Source: Zygnema cylindricum (taxonomy: Eukaryota > Streptophyta > Zygnematophyceae > Zygnematales > Zygnemataceae). From it: a DNA stretch of 64,000 nt. Of this stretch, positions 22,187 through 30,921 are shown one piece after another; the stretch's first letter is position 1; each line of letters begins with the position of its first letter. The notes under the pieces were generated by a model. That model ran no database searches. It was not told the origin of the DNA and was given only the letters and a program-made list of their open reading frames with translations. Where the stretch lies: positions 76,976 through 140,975 of the forward strand of contig JBBHKE010001059.1 in the NCBI GenBank assembly GCA_037447655.1, in the 5' to 3' direction. A program made the translations under genes and the position numbers.

Positions 22187-24214
22187 ATGGAGGGCAGCAG
22201 CCAGTCGTATAGGCGACAGCGTAGTGTTTTGCCGTATCGTCGTCGCTACCCTCCATTACCGCGGCGTAATCTACAACCACGGCCAAGAGTACAAAGGGAA
22301 GAGGAACGAAGGGATGGGGTGGGGAGAGGAAACCCCACAAGGGAAAGGCAAACACCGAGGGGGGTAGAGAGGGGAAGAGATGCCCCTGAAACTGTCATAG
22401 GAATAAGGGGTACCGCGGAGGAATTAGCGAGAGAAGGGGAGGAGGCCACTTCGCTACAAATCGGTTGGGTGCCGCCGGAGGGGAGGGAGCATGAAAGGGA
22501 GGCGAGAGAAGAGGTAGAGATGGAAGGATTGACACCAGTTGGGGGAGAAAAGGAAGAGGCCAATTTGGACGAGGTAGCAAAGGAGCGGGTTTTACCGGAG
22601 GAGGGAAGGGAGCCGCAGGAGGGGAGGGAGCATGAACGGGAGGTGAGAGAAGAGGTAGAGGTGGAAGGATTGACACCGGTTGGGGAGGGAAGGGAGGAAA
22701 GGGGTGAATCGGTAGATGTGAGGAGTGGGGAGGCGGTAAAAAGTGAGATGAGTAGGGGAGAAAAAATTCCATTAGAGGAGGAGGGTGGAAAGACGGTAAT
22801 GGGTGTAGACGGGGGGGAGAAGGAGGCGACGGTAGAAGAGGGTGAGGGAAGTGAGGCACGGGAAAAGGTAGAGAAAAAAGGTACAAAAATTAAAAGAAAA
22901 TTAATACTTTTTGATGAGGGCGACGAGGAGGAAAAAGGTGAGGGTTTTAGGGAAGAGAAGTTGTTGAGTGAGGAGAGGGAGGGGAACAAAGAATTGGGAG
23001 AGGAAAGAAAGGGAAAGGAGGTGACGGTCGAAGAGGGTGGGTCGAGTGAGGTTAGGGGAGGATTAGGTAGAAAAAGAAGGATAATAAAAAAAAAATTAAT
23101 AGGGTTTTGTGAGACCGTGGAGGATGAAGGAGTGGGGGGAGAGGCGACCGTCGAGAAAGGTGGGGGGATTGAAGCACGGAGAAAGATAGCAAGGAAGACA
23201 GAGATAGCAAAGGGTAAGCGTAAAGTGAAAGATGACGATGACGAATTATACGTCCCCTCGTCTTCAGATACCGACGAGAGCATCGAGGATGGTGAAGAAC
23301 CGCCGGAACAAAAGCCTGAACCCGAAATTTTGGAACCCATCGACATCGTGGTGTGGAAAAACGAGGATGATCCCACCACCGAGGACGAACAAACCCCGGA
23401 TAGTGAGGAAAAACAACGTGAGGAGGAATTCGATGATGACGACGACGTGTTCGGGGCGCCTCCCACCCCGAATAGGGAGGGAGCCATTGTAATGGCTCAT
23501 CCGCATCCTCTACCTCCATACCCGGTTGAGCATCCCGATTGGTATTTTCCTCCTCCCACGGGAGGGGAGGAAATGGACAGTTTCGTGCCTCGACCCGAAC
23601 ATTATATTCCGGTTGCCGAATGGCCGGAGCATTGGAGGTATGCTGAACCCCGACCCCTAAACCCGGAAGCGAACCCTTTTCCGCAAATTCTCGACATCCC
23701 CCCCAATGTCACCGCACATCCCACATGGCTGTTTATCTCGCTTGAGGACCGAGGCTCGACCTTTGCCCACATAAGGCAATTTGATCCGGCGGATCCCCGG
23801 TTAACGTGGGTTGTTCGTGGGGAGGATGGTTTTCGGGTGAATGTCCCGGAGTTGCTACGTCATCATCATCCGTGGGATCCCTGGCTATACAATATCCTAA
23901 AATATTGTCGAGTAACTCCCGAGGTACTTGCTCTCCGAGATGCTCGTACGACGATATTGCAAAAGTTTCGCAATGTCGAAGTGCCACGTTCTCGCCTATG
24001 GGAAATACAAAGGGTTCCGCCACCGATGAGGCCACCGTCACCACCGAGAGAAGAGGATTTGCCTTTAATAATTGCCGCACTTACTCAACAATTTGCGGCT
24101 CAACAAGAACAAATAAGGGCCGATCGAGAACAATTGATGAGGCTCACACGGGCATTGTCGAAAAAAAAAACGGTAATTGGTATGTGTTTTTTACTAACTC
24201 TTACTCCAGTCTAA
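22187..24214 (+). CDS. Accessory ORF inside transposase intron 1 (~675 aa), function unknown
   Basis: This long uninterrupted frame lies wholly within the 3.3-kb intron between transposase exons 1 and 2. ATG 22187 was chosen because it opens a basic, Arg-rich N-terminus (SYRRQRSV, YRRRYPPLPRR); an earlier in-frame ATG lies at 22073. Next come Glu-rich repeats: two copies of a PEGREHERE-type module and three of a VTVEEGGGSE...KLI-F-E type. An Asp-rich stretch follows, then a Pro/Trp-rich globular part (HPDWYFPPP, EWPEHWRY, HPTWLFISLED, HHPWDPWLYNILKY) and a C-terminal heptad-like segment (ALTQQFAAQQEQIRADREQL). Near its end a donor (ACG then GTAATT) could splice to 24638, which would add a short basic tail in a different frame from the transposase. 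No known domain was recognised; a DNA-binding or regulatory partner of the transposase is inference. Confidence 0.55.
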   Translation: MEGSSQSYRRQRSVLPYRRRYPPLPRRNLQPRPRVQREEERRDGVGRGNPTRERQTPRGVERGRDAPETVIGIRGTAEELAREGEEATSLQIGWVPPEGREHEREAREEVEMEGLTPVGGEKEEANLDEVAKERVLPEEGREPQEGREHEREVREEVEVEGLTPVGEGREERGESVDVRSGEAVKSEMSRGEKIPLEEEGGKTVMGVDGGEKEATVEEGEGSEAREKVEKKGTKIKRKLILFDEGDEEEKGEGFREEKLLSEEREGNKELGEERKGKEVTVEEGGSSEVRGGLGRKRRIIKKKLIGFCETVEDEGVGGEATVEKGGGIEARRKIARKTEIAKGKRKVKDDDDELYVPSSSDTDESIEDGEEPPEQKPEPEILEPIDIVVWKNEDDPTTEDEQTPDSEEKQREEEFDDDDDVFGAPPTPNREGAIVMAHPHPLPPYPVEHPDWYFPPPTGGEEMDSFVPRPEHYIPVAEWPEHWRYAEPRPLNPEANPFPQILDIPPNVTAHPTWLFISLEDRGSTFAHIRQFDPADPRLTWVVRGEDGFRVNVPELLRHHHPWDPWLYNILKYCRVTPEVLALRDARTTILQKFRNVEVPRSRLWEIQRVPPPMRPPSPPREEDLPLIIAALTQQFAAQQEQIRADREQLMRLTRALSKKKTVIGMCFLLTLTPV

Positions 24215-24299
24215 CATTTCCCATGTTTCACCCACTCACTTACTTGTTTAATAATTTTTTTTGTCACTTTTGGTATGTTTCACACTGGTCGCTGAATTT

Positions 24300-24543
24300 A
24301 GCGACGACAGCAGGTCGTCGCTAAACCAAATTATATTTGTAATATTTTTTTTTTATATGAATTAGGAGCGACATTTTTTTATTTTTTTCACTTGTGGTAT
24401 GTTTGACATTGCGACATTTTCAAGTCGTTGCTGAATCAGCGACGACAATCTGTCGTCGCTAAACCTTGAAATGGCTCCAGATACTTGAACCAGAGACGAC
24501 CAACATTGGTCGCTGAATTTAGCGACGACTGCAGGTCGTCGTT
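24300..24543. repeat. Palindrome cluster 2, end of transposase intron 1
   Basis: Perfect copies lie at 24300-24322 and 24438-24460. Variants lie at about 24491-24513 and 24521-24543. The unit around 24438 (palindrome, CTTGAAATGGCTCCAGATACTT, second palindrome) recurs in the next intron at 25230-25306. Confidence 0.8.
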
Positions 24544-25229
24544 GAACCAAATTTTTATTGATATATATATAATTTTTTTATATGAATTAGGACTGACATG
24601 TTTTTTTTTTTTTTTTTTTCCTTTCCTTTCGTTGCAGAATACCAAAAAGCAAGTCGGTGGTGGAAGGGCCGGGTTGCGACATTGAGAGACATACGGGCAA
24701 CGAAACATACTTTGTCGTCTGCGGGATTTGGAAAAAGAAGTGTGGCGGTGACTAAGGCACTGCCGGGTAGGGGGAGGAAGGAATTTCCATGGGTCACAGC
24801 AGTGCACTCGGAGTTGGTGGACGAGTTTTACCGCTTTAAGAAGGCGGGTATGAAAATGTCGCAAACCATTGTAGGGACCATGGCAGTTCACATCATTAAA
24901 CGTATGAAGGAGGAGAATAAGAGACTTTTCATCGACAAAAACGGTATGGAGGTAAAAATGAAAATGACAAAAAGATGGACTCAACGGTTTTTCGAAAAAC
25001 ACAGTATTGTGACGAGGGCGCAAAAAGGAAAGTTACAATTAAGCCCGGAAAAGGAGGAATACATCGAAAAAACAGTAGCATATCACATGGGCGAATTAAA
25101 AAGAGGATTTGAATCGGGTAAGTTTTTTGAACATTTGTACAACTCATTGCTATATGCTGTAATATATGCTACATATATTATTTTAAATTTTGTCACTTGT
25201 GGTATGTTTGTTCAACTCGTTGCTGAATT

Positions 25230-25306
25230 AGCGACGACAATCTGTCGTCGCTGAATCTTGAAATGGCTCCAGATACTTCAACCAGCGACGACCAACAGTG
25301 GTCGCT
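25230..25306. repeat. Palindrome cluster 3, transposase intron 2
   Basis: A perfect copy lies at 25230-25252 and a variant with matched arm changes (GACC/GGTC) at 25284-25306. They are separated by the same GAAATGGCTCCAGATACTT spacer as in intron 1. Confidence 0.8.
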
Positions 25307-26523
25307 AAATTAACCCCTACCATCATACTTTTCTGTGTTGTGTTTTTCTTACAATTTTCTGTGTTATTGTGCAAATAGGTCGCTACAACGAGGATCTAGT
25401 CGAAAACATGGACGAGACCCACATGATTGTAAATATGGATAACAAAAAGACGTTGGGTTTTCGAGGGGACGAGGTGGTCAAATACGCGGATGTTGCCGGA
25501 GGTGGAGAGTCGATGACTTTGATGGTTCGAATCACGGGCGGAGAGAACGCCCGAATTGAATCTCCTATGTTAATCTTCGCCAACAAGCTCCGTAGTTACC
25601 CGATCAAAGGCATCCACGATGACATACCAGGTGTTTTTCTCTCCCTGTGTGTTTTTTTCCTTGTAAATATTGACGCTATTGTCTAACTTATTATCCCTTG
25701 TACTCCACACCCAAAATATTAAACATGGGATGATATGTTGTTTATATTGATTTCTCCCCATACTCTTCTCGCCCTATCTCTCCCTCCCTCACTCAATATC
25801 TTTTCCCACTCTTTTGTAGGAGTTTGTTACCGTACCGGGCCGAAAGGTTGGAATGACAAGACGGTCTTCCCTCAATGGATCGCCGAACCGAGGTCATACC
25901 AAGGAGACCGTGAAGGGCGTGAAAAAATTATATTTGTGGACAATTGTGGCGGTCACAATATGTCCGAGGAGTTAAATACCGCTTTACACGCAAAGAGAAC
26001 AACACTCCATTTTTTTCCTCCGTGTGCAACGCATTTAGTGCAACCTGCGGATTCATTTGTAATTTCGAAAATCAAAGAGGTTTGGTCAAGAAAATGGGAA
26101 GATTGGAAGATGAAGGGGGTAGAGAGCCACAAGTGGTCCTTACCTAGAGGCCAAAAATGGTCTGGTAAGTTAGTTGGACCGGGTAAAGCCTTTTTCTAAA
26201 AGTTGGCACGGGATTCGATACGAGAGGTGAACGAAATGAAGGACAAAAATGGCATGGGATATGCCCGAAAGGCGATGATCCAATGTGGATTTTCATTAAA
26301 GGATGGCAAATGGCAGGAGAGCATGCTTACTCAAGAGTTGTAAGTCATAATAATGAAATGGCGAAACCATTTCGATGGCGACGTGGTGCCACCTCTTTCG
26401 GCTCCTGCACGAGATTTACTCCAACTCCTTCGAGAGGCCGACATTGAAGATAATGAAGCCAGTAACGACGAAGACTTAGAGGAATACAGTGATTTTGAGG
26501 CACTTTTTAGAGAGGTGGTTTAA

Positions 26524-28017
26524 TTAGGAGTGGCGGTATAATGGATTATGGGCCTTTTGCATGCCTTTTTACTACTAGTGTGGATTTTTGTTTTTTTTTT
26601 TTTTTTTAGTTTTTTATTCATAAGTTAATACATTTACTTTTCTTTTACTGCAGTTTGCAGTATACATTGTATTTTTTTCTTTGACGTTGAATATTATATG
26701 TCCCTCTTTCTTTTTTTGTTTTCATATTGTTTACGATACCTGAATGGCCAAAAATGTGGATGAAATGTATTTGTAGTGACGGTGTAAATTCGTATATATG
26801 TTTGGAGTTTCATGGTCCCATTCAGCGACGACACATTGTGGTTGCCCATTGGCCGAATGTTAAATATACCATTTAGCGACGACATAGCATCGTCGCTGGA
26901 TGGCATAAATTATAGTATGACATAAAGACAACAAGGATGAGACATACAGTGATATGAAATAGAGAGAAAATGTGATAAAAAGGATCATAAATATATGAAG
27001 ATAATGGGATAGAGACGTATAGGAAAATGGAGAATGAAAAAATAACAAATGTGAAACATAAAAACACAAGTCTGATAATATGAGGGCAAGATGGTCGGTT
27101 ATTATGGTTAAGTTTAAAAGTAAACATAGATGAAAATTAGCGGACAAATAGTAATGTGAAGGAGAAATGGATCCCGACGTCTTCTGTTGACACAATGTCA
27201 GTGCTGAATGGTGGAAAGGTCAAACATGCCATTGAGCGAATGGTGGAAAGGTCAAACATGCCATTGAGCGACGAGACGTTGTCATCGCTGACTAGCAGGA
27301 AAGTAACACATACCATCCAGCGACGACACACTGTCGTCGCTGATTACCACTAAGGAGACAGATAGACAAGAAAAAGAGAGAATGACAGATAAAATATATA
27401 ATAAAATGTAAATAGGATGACGACTGTAAATAAAAATAGTGAGAGAGAGAGAGCACTCAGACGTTTGTCAACCAAAATAGTTATGGATGTTCACACACTT
27501 CATGGCATGTATCGTTTATCATTTACAAAACATAGAGAAAAAAAATTCATAGCACCCGTCATTGCAACAAAGTCAAATTGATATACATTTATAAAACATA
27601 TTCAAAATTACACTTGGATATAAATTCAATCTTTTTTGCCTAAGGATCACAATGAGGTACACCGTAAAAAAACTATAACATACTATCCAATAACGTACTA
27701 TCTAATGCGTCTTTTTCAAAGAAAAATAAAGTATTAGTCTACATTAACGAAATGTACATCGCACCTGAGAATTATCCTGTGTAAACTATGATAATGTAAT
27801 AATATTTTATAAGCCATTTACAAATTTGTTTGGAAGACCTAACACTAAATGTAATAAAAAAAAGTCGATGACATGTCCACAATCCATGCATTTGTTCCTC
27901 CATCGCAATCAGCTGCCTTAATCAAATTCCGAGCCTACAACAAAGAAAAAAAAACAACAACGGAGTTAGTTTAAAAAATTGATGTCAATAACATGTAATT
28001 GTAAAGGTGAAGTTCAC
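26524..28017. other. Transposon 3' region with palindrome cluster 4
   Basis: No coding frame was found. Palindromes or half-palindromes lie at 26824, 26875-26897 (arms intact), 27267-27289 (diverged) and 27320-27342 (perfect). Several are preceded by a shared CATACCATT or ATGCCATT word. From 27345 to 28017 the DNA is AT-rich with nothing recognisable. Confidence 0.6.
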
Positions 28018-29580
28018 GGGAGAGGGAGAGGGGAAGGCTGAGGAAAAAGGAGAGGGCGAGGGAGAGGGAGAAAGAGAGGGAGGGGGAAAGGGGGTGGGAG
28101 AGATAGATGCAGATTAGGGGAGGGGGAGAGGGGATGGGAGAGAGAGAGGGAGGGAGAGGGAGAGGGAGGGGGGAGGGAGAGGGAGAGGGAGGGGGAAAGG
28201 GAGTGTGAGAGAGAGTTGAAGATCAAGGGAGGGGGAGAGGGAATGGGAGAGAGAGGGAGGGAGAGGGAGATGGAAAAGGAGAGAGAGAGGGAGAGGGAGA
28301 GGGAGAGGGAGAGATAGCTGCAGATCAAGGGAGGGGGAGAGGGAATGGGGGAGAGAGAGGGAGGGAGAGGGAGAGGGAGATGGAAAAGGAGAGAGAGAGG
28401 GAGAGGGAGAGGGAGAGGGAGAGATAGCTGCAGATCAAGGGAGGGGGAGAGGGAATGGGGGAGAGAGAGGGAGGGAGAGGGAGAGGGAGGGGGGAGGGAG
28501 AGGGAGAGGGAGAGGGATAGGGAGAGGGAGAGGGAGGGGGAAAGGGGGTGGGAGAGATAGCTGCAGACTAGGGTAGGGGGAGAAGGGATGGGAGAGAGAG
28601 AGGGAGGGAGAGGGAGAGGGAAGGGTGAGGAAAAGGGAGAGGGCGAGGGAGAGGGAGAAGGAGAGGGGAGGAAAGGGGGTGGGAGAGATAGATGCAGATT
28701 AGGGGAGGGGGAGAAGGGATGGGAGAGAGAGAGGGAGGGAGAGGGAGAGAGAGGGGGGAGGGAGAGGGAGAGGGAGAGGGAGGGGGAAAGGGAGTGTGAG
28801 AAAGAGGTGAAGATCAAGGGAGGGGGAGAGGGAATGGGAGAGAGAGAGGGAGGGAGAGGGAGATGGAAAAGGAGAGAGAGAGTGAGAGTGAGAGGGAGAG
28901 GGAGAGATAGCTGATCAAGGGAGGGGGAGAGGGAATGGGGGAGAGAGAGGGAGGGAGAGGGAGAGGGAGAGGGAGATGGAAAAGGAGAGAGAGAGGGAGA
29001 GGGAGAGGGAGAGGGAGAGATAAGTGCAGATCAAGGGAGGGGGAGAGGGAATGGGGGAGAGAGAGGGAGGGAGAGGGAGAGGGAGAGGGAGGGGGGAGGG
29101 AGAGGGAGAGGGAGAGGGATAGAGAGAGGGAGAGGGAGGGGGAAAGGGGGTGAGAGAGATAGCTGCAGATTAGGGGAGGGGGAGAGGGGATGGGAGAGAG
29201 AGAGGGAGGGAGAGGGAGAGGGAGGGGGAGGGAGAGGGAGAGGGAGGGGGAGGGAGAGGGAGAGGGAGAGGAAGAGGGAGAGGGAGGGGGAAAGGAGGTG
29301 GGAGAGATAGCTGCAAATTAGGGGAGGGGGAGAGGGAATGGGAGAGAGAGAGGGAGGGAGAGGGAGAGGGAGGTGGGAGGGAGAGAGAGAGGGAGAGGGA
29401 GAGGGAGAGAGAGGGGGAAAGGGGGTGGGAGAGATAGCTGAAGATCAAGGGAGGGGGAGAGGGAATGAGAGAGAGAGAGGGAGGGAGAGGGAGAGGGAGA
29501 GAGAGACAAAGAAGGAGTGGAAGAGGGAGGGAGAAAGAGAGGGAGAGGGAGGGGGAGAGGGAATAGGAGAGGGGGAGTGA
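28018..29580. repeat. 1.5-kb purine-only minisatellite
   Basis: The plus strand is almost only G and A, built from GGGAGAGGGAGAGG words. They are organised in larger units of about 110-150 bases, each punctuated by a GATAGCTGCAGATCAAGG or GATAGATGCAGATTAGGG marker (for example 28313, 28429, 28557, 28688, 29025, 29159, 29309 and 29433). The long open frames on both strands come from this composition and are not genes. It lies within the large transposon, between palindrome clusters 4 and 5. Confidence 0.85.
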
Positions 29581-29639
29581 GGAAAAGCAACAAAAACGAC
29601 ATGATAAGAGAAGAGGTGGAAAAAGAAAACATGCCATTC

Positions 29640-30656
29640 AGCGACGAGACGTTATCCTCGTTGAATGAGAGTATAGTAATACATACCATTCAGCGACGAT
29701 ATAGAGGGTGACGCGCCATATGCAGAGGGAGAAGGAGCCGCCACATGCGATCTCGAATCCATGGAAACGAAATGAAAGTGGCGGTTTTCGTCTAGATCTC
29801 ATGAAATGAATGAGATCTGTTCGTTTGCCAAAATGACGGCGCAGCGCCAGATCTCAAAAAAAAACAAAAAAAAAATGGATGGATGAGATTCGTTCAATAA
29901 GGGATCCATTTTTTTGTGGATTGTCCGCATTTGGCGTTAAGTCGTCTCAAATATCATCAACGCCAAATGTTGTATTTTATTCTATTTATTTTAATTCATT
30001 AATTGTAATTTGGGGTCCATTGTCACTTCGACCCTTTATTAACGTTTACATTAATTCTAATTTGGAGTGAATTCACATATGAACACCATATTAGAATAAA
30101 CCTTTATGGTAATTTGTTCGTTGAACCAAAATAGAGTACATATTGACGCTAATTGTACAAAATGCATGTTATATTGTTTATATAAACTGAACAGGAAAAA
30201 ATCACATGTAGCAAAAATACACAATTTTAAAACTGTTTATGTGGACGTGTAAAATAAAAACAGTTCACTTTTTTAACTGTAAGATCATGACTTCGCACAT
30301 GCGAACATATTTTACGTTCACACTGCAGAACAAGCGATTATAGTAGATCGTGTGCGAACGAGGTTTTTGGCGACGAGATTGAAACCATTTTTTCAGCGCA
30401 CGTTCATATGAATGTTGTATAATTTATAATTTATTTTTAATTATTTCAAGTAAAAAAGTACACATATGTACGGTCTGACATCATCCGTACACCACACTAA
30501 TTATATATTGATGTACTTTCGGTCTTGACGCTATTTTGGTACGGAACCTCAATTAAAGTCAAGGAAAAATTAAAATCACGTATACTATTTCTGGAAAAAA
30601 AAATTGATTTTAAGAACCCAATTTAGTGTCGTTGACACTAATAACGATGCGCGGTG
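29640..30656. other. Transposon right subterminal region with palindrome cluster 5
   Basis: Diverged palindromes lie at 29640-29662 and from 29692, again after CATACCATT/ATGCCATT words. A short inverted pair, CATTTGGCGTT and AACGCCAAATG, lies at about 29929-29968. The rest up to the inverted end at 30633 is AT-rich with no ORF. Confidence 0.5.
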
Positions 30657-30661
30657 TAGTG

Positions 30662-30921
30662 TGCAGGACCAAAAATAAAAAAAGTACACCTGCACAACTT
30701 TGATTCGTCAAAAACCGAATCACATTGAGTGTGCCGCTGCCGACATACACCATGGACAACACGCGCACGACTACGTCCGGAAATAATGCTCCAATTAGTA
30801 CGATGTCGAAATCCGGACATCTAATTGATAAGGTTCGCAGACTACGCTCCAATACTGTCGCGAGAATATTTCGGTGGTCCTCCCGAACGTCCACGTTCCG
30901 AAATGAGTCGCTCAAAACTAT
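30662..30921 (-). repeat. 3' LTR region of Copia-1
   Basis: This aligns with 36092-36349, sharing the GTACACCTGCACAACTTTGA, GTGTGCCGCTGCCGACATAC and GAGAATATTTCGGTGGTCCT segments. The RNase H frame ends at its inner edge (TAA at 30922-30924). Confidence 0.65.

Larger units (their letters stand above)
20928..26523 (+). pseudogene. Pogo-like (CENP-B HTH + DDE_1) transposase, 4 exons, two in-frame stops
   Basis: The exons are 20928-21327, 24638-25117, 25379-25630 and 25820-26523, with GTAAG or GTGTT donors and AG acceptors. Phases agree at every junction (one leftover base each time), giving about 611 codons. Exon 1 has an acidic Ser/Pro stretch, then a DNA-binding start (RVRVINWMIADC, KKFPEHFTGEY). 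Exon 2 continues it (KASRWWKGR) and adds a CENP-B/Tc5-like helix-turn-helix (TKRWTQRFFEKHSIV). The catalytic triad is visible: D in ENMDETH (exon 3), D in FVDNCGGHN, and D in LVQPADSF (exon 4), with 36 residues between the last two. In-frame TAA codons lie at 26197-26199 (after GKAFF) and 26341-26343 (after TQEL); the second sits where relatives have Gln. The frame stays open past both, so decay is recent or the stops need rechecking. Confidence 0.75.
19833..30656 (+). mobile_element. ~10.8-kb DNA transposon carrying a CENP-B/pogo-type transposase
   Basis: The left end (19831-19856) reads TACACCGCGCATCGTT... and the right end (30633-30658) is its perfect 26-base inverse, ...AACGATGCGCGGTGTA. 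If the terminal TA pairs are target duplications, as in Tc1/mariner and pogo elements, the element spans 19833-30656. The contents are a four-exon DDE_1-type transposase, a large ORF within its first intron, many 23-bp palindromes and a purine minisatellite. The alternative reading is that the end extends to CACTACACCG (right side GGTGTAGTG, left TACTACACC), which would suggest a CACTA element, but the transposase does not belong to that superfamily and no matching 3-bp duplication is seen. A copia element begins immediately to the right at 30662. Confidence 0.6.

Noticed and set aside
22246-23519. 413-codon and other antisense ORFs opposite the accessory ORF
   Set aside because: The Ser/Pro-rich product mirrors the Glu/Gly-rich sense strand; the sense frame is longer and has ordered domains.
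28014-29689. Long ORFs on both strands in the purine-rich block (Ser/Pro/Leu-rich on minus, Glu/Arg/Gly-rich on plus)
   Set aside because: They follow directly from the GGGAGAGG repeat composition; there is no start context, domain or splice support.
21534-29714. CRISPR-like array reading of the repeated palindromes
   Set aside because: Spacing is irregular, copies lie in eukaryotic introns, and there are no spacers of constant length or cas genes.
19833-30661. Calling the 10.8-kb element a CACTA transposon
   Set aside because: The transposase shows CENP-B-type HTH and a DDE_1 triad with 36 residues between the last two Asp; the left end is TACTA and no 3-bp duplication was found. Kept only as an alternative.
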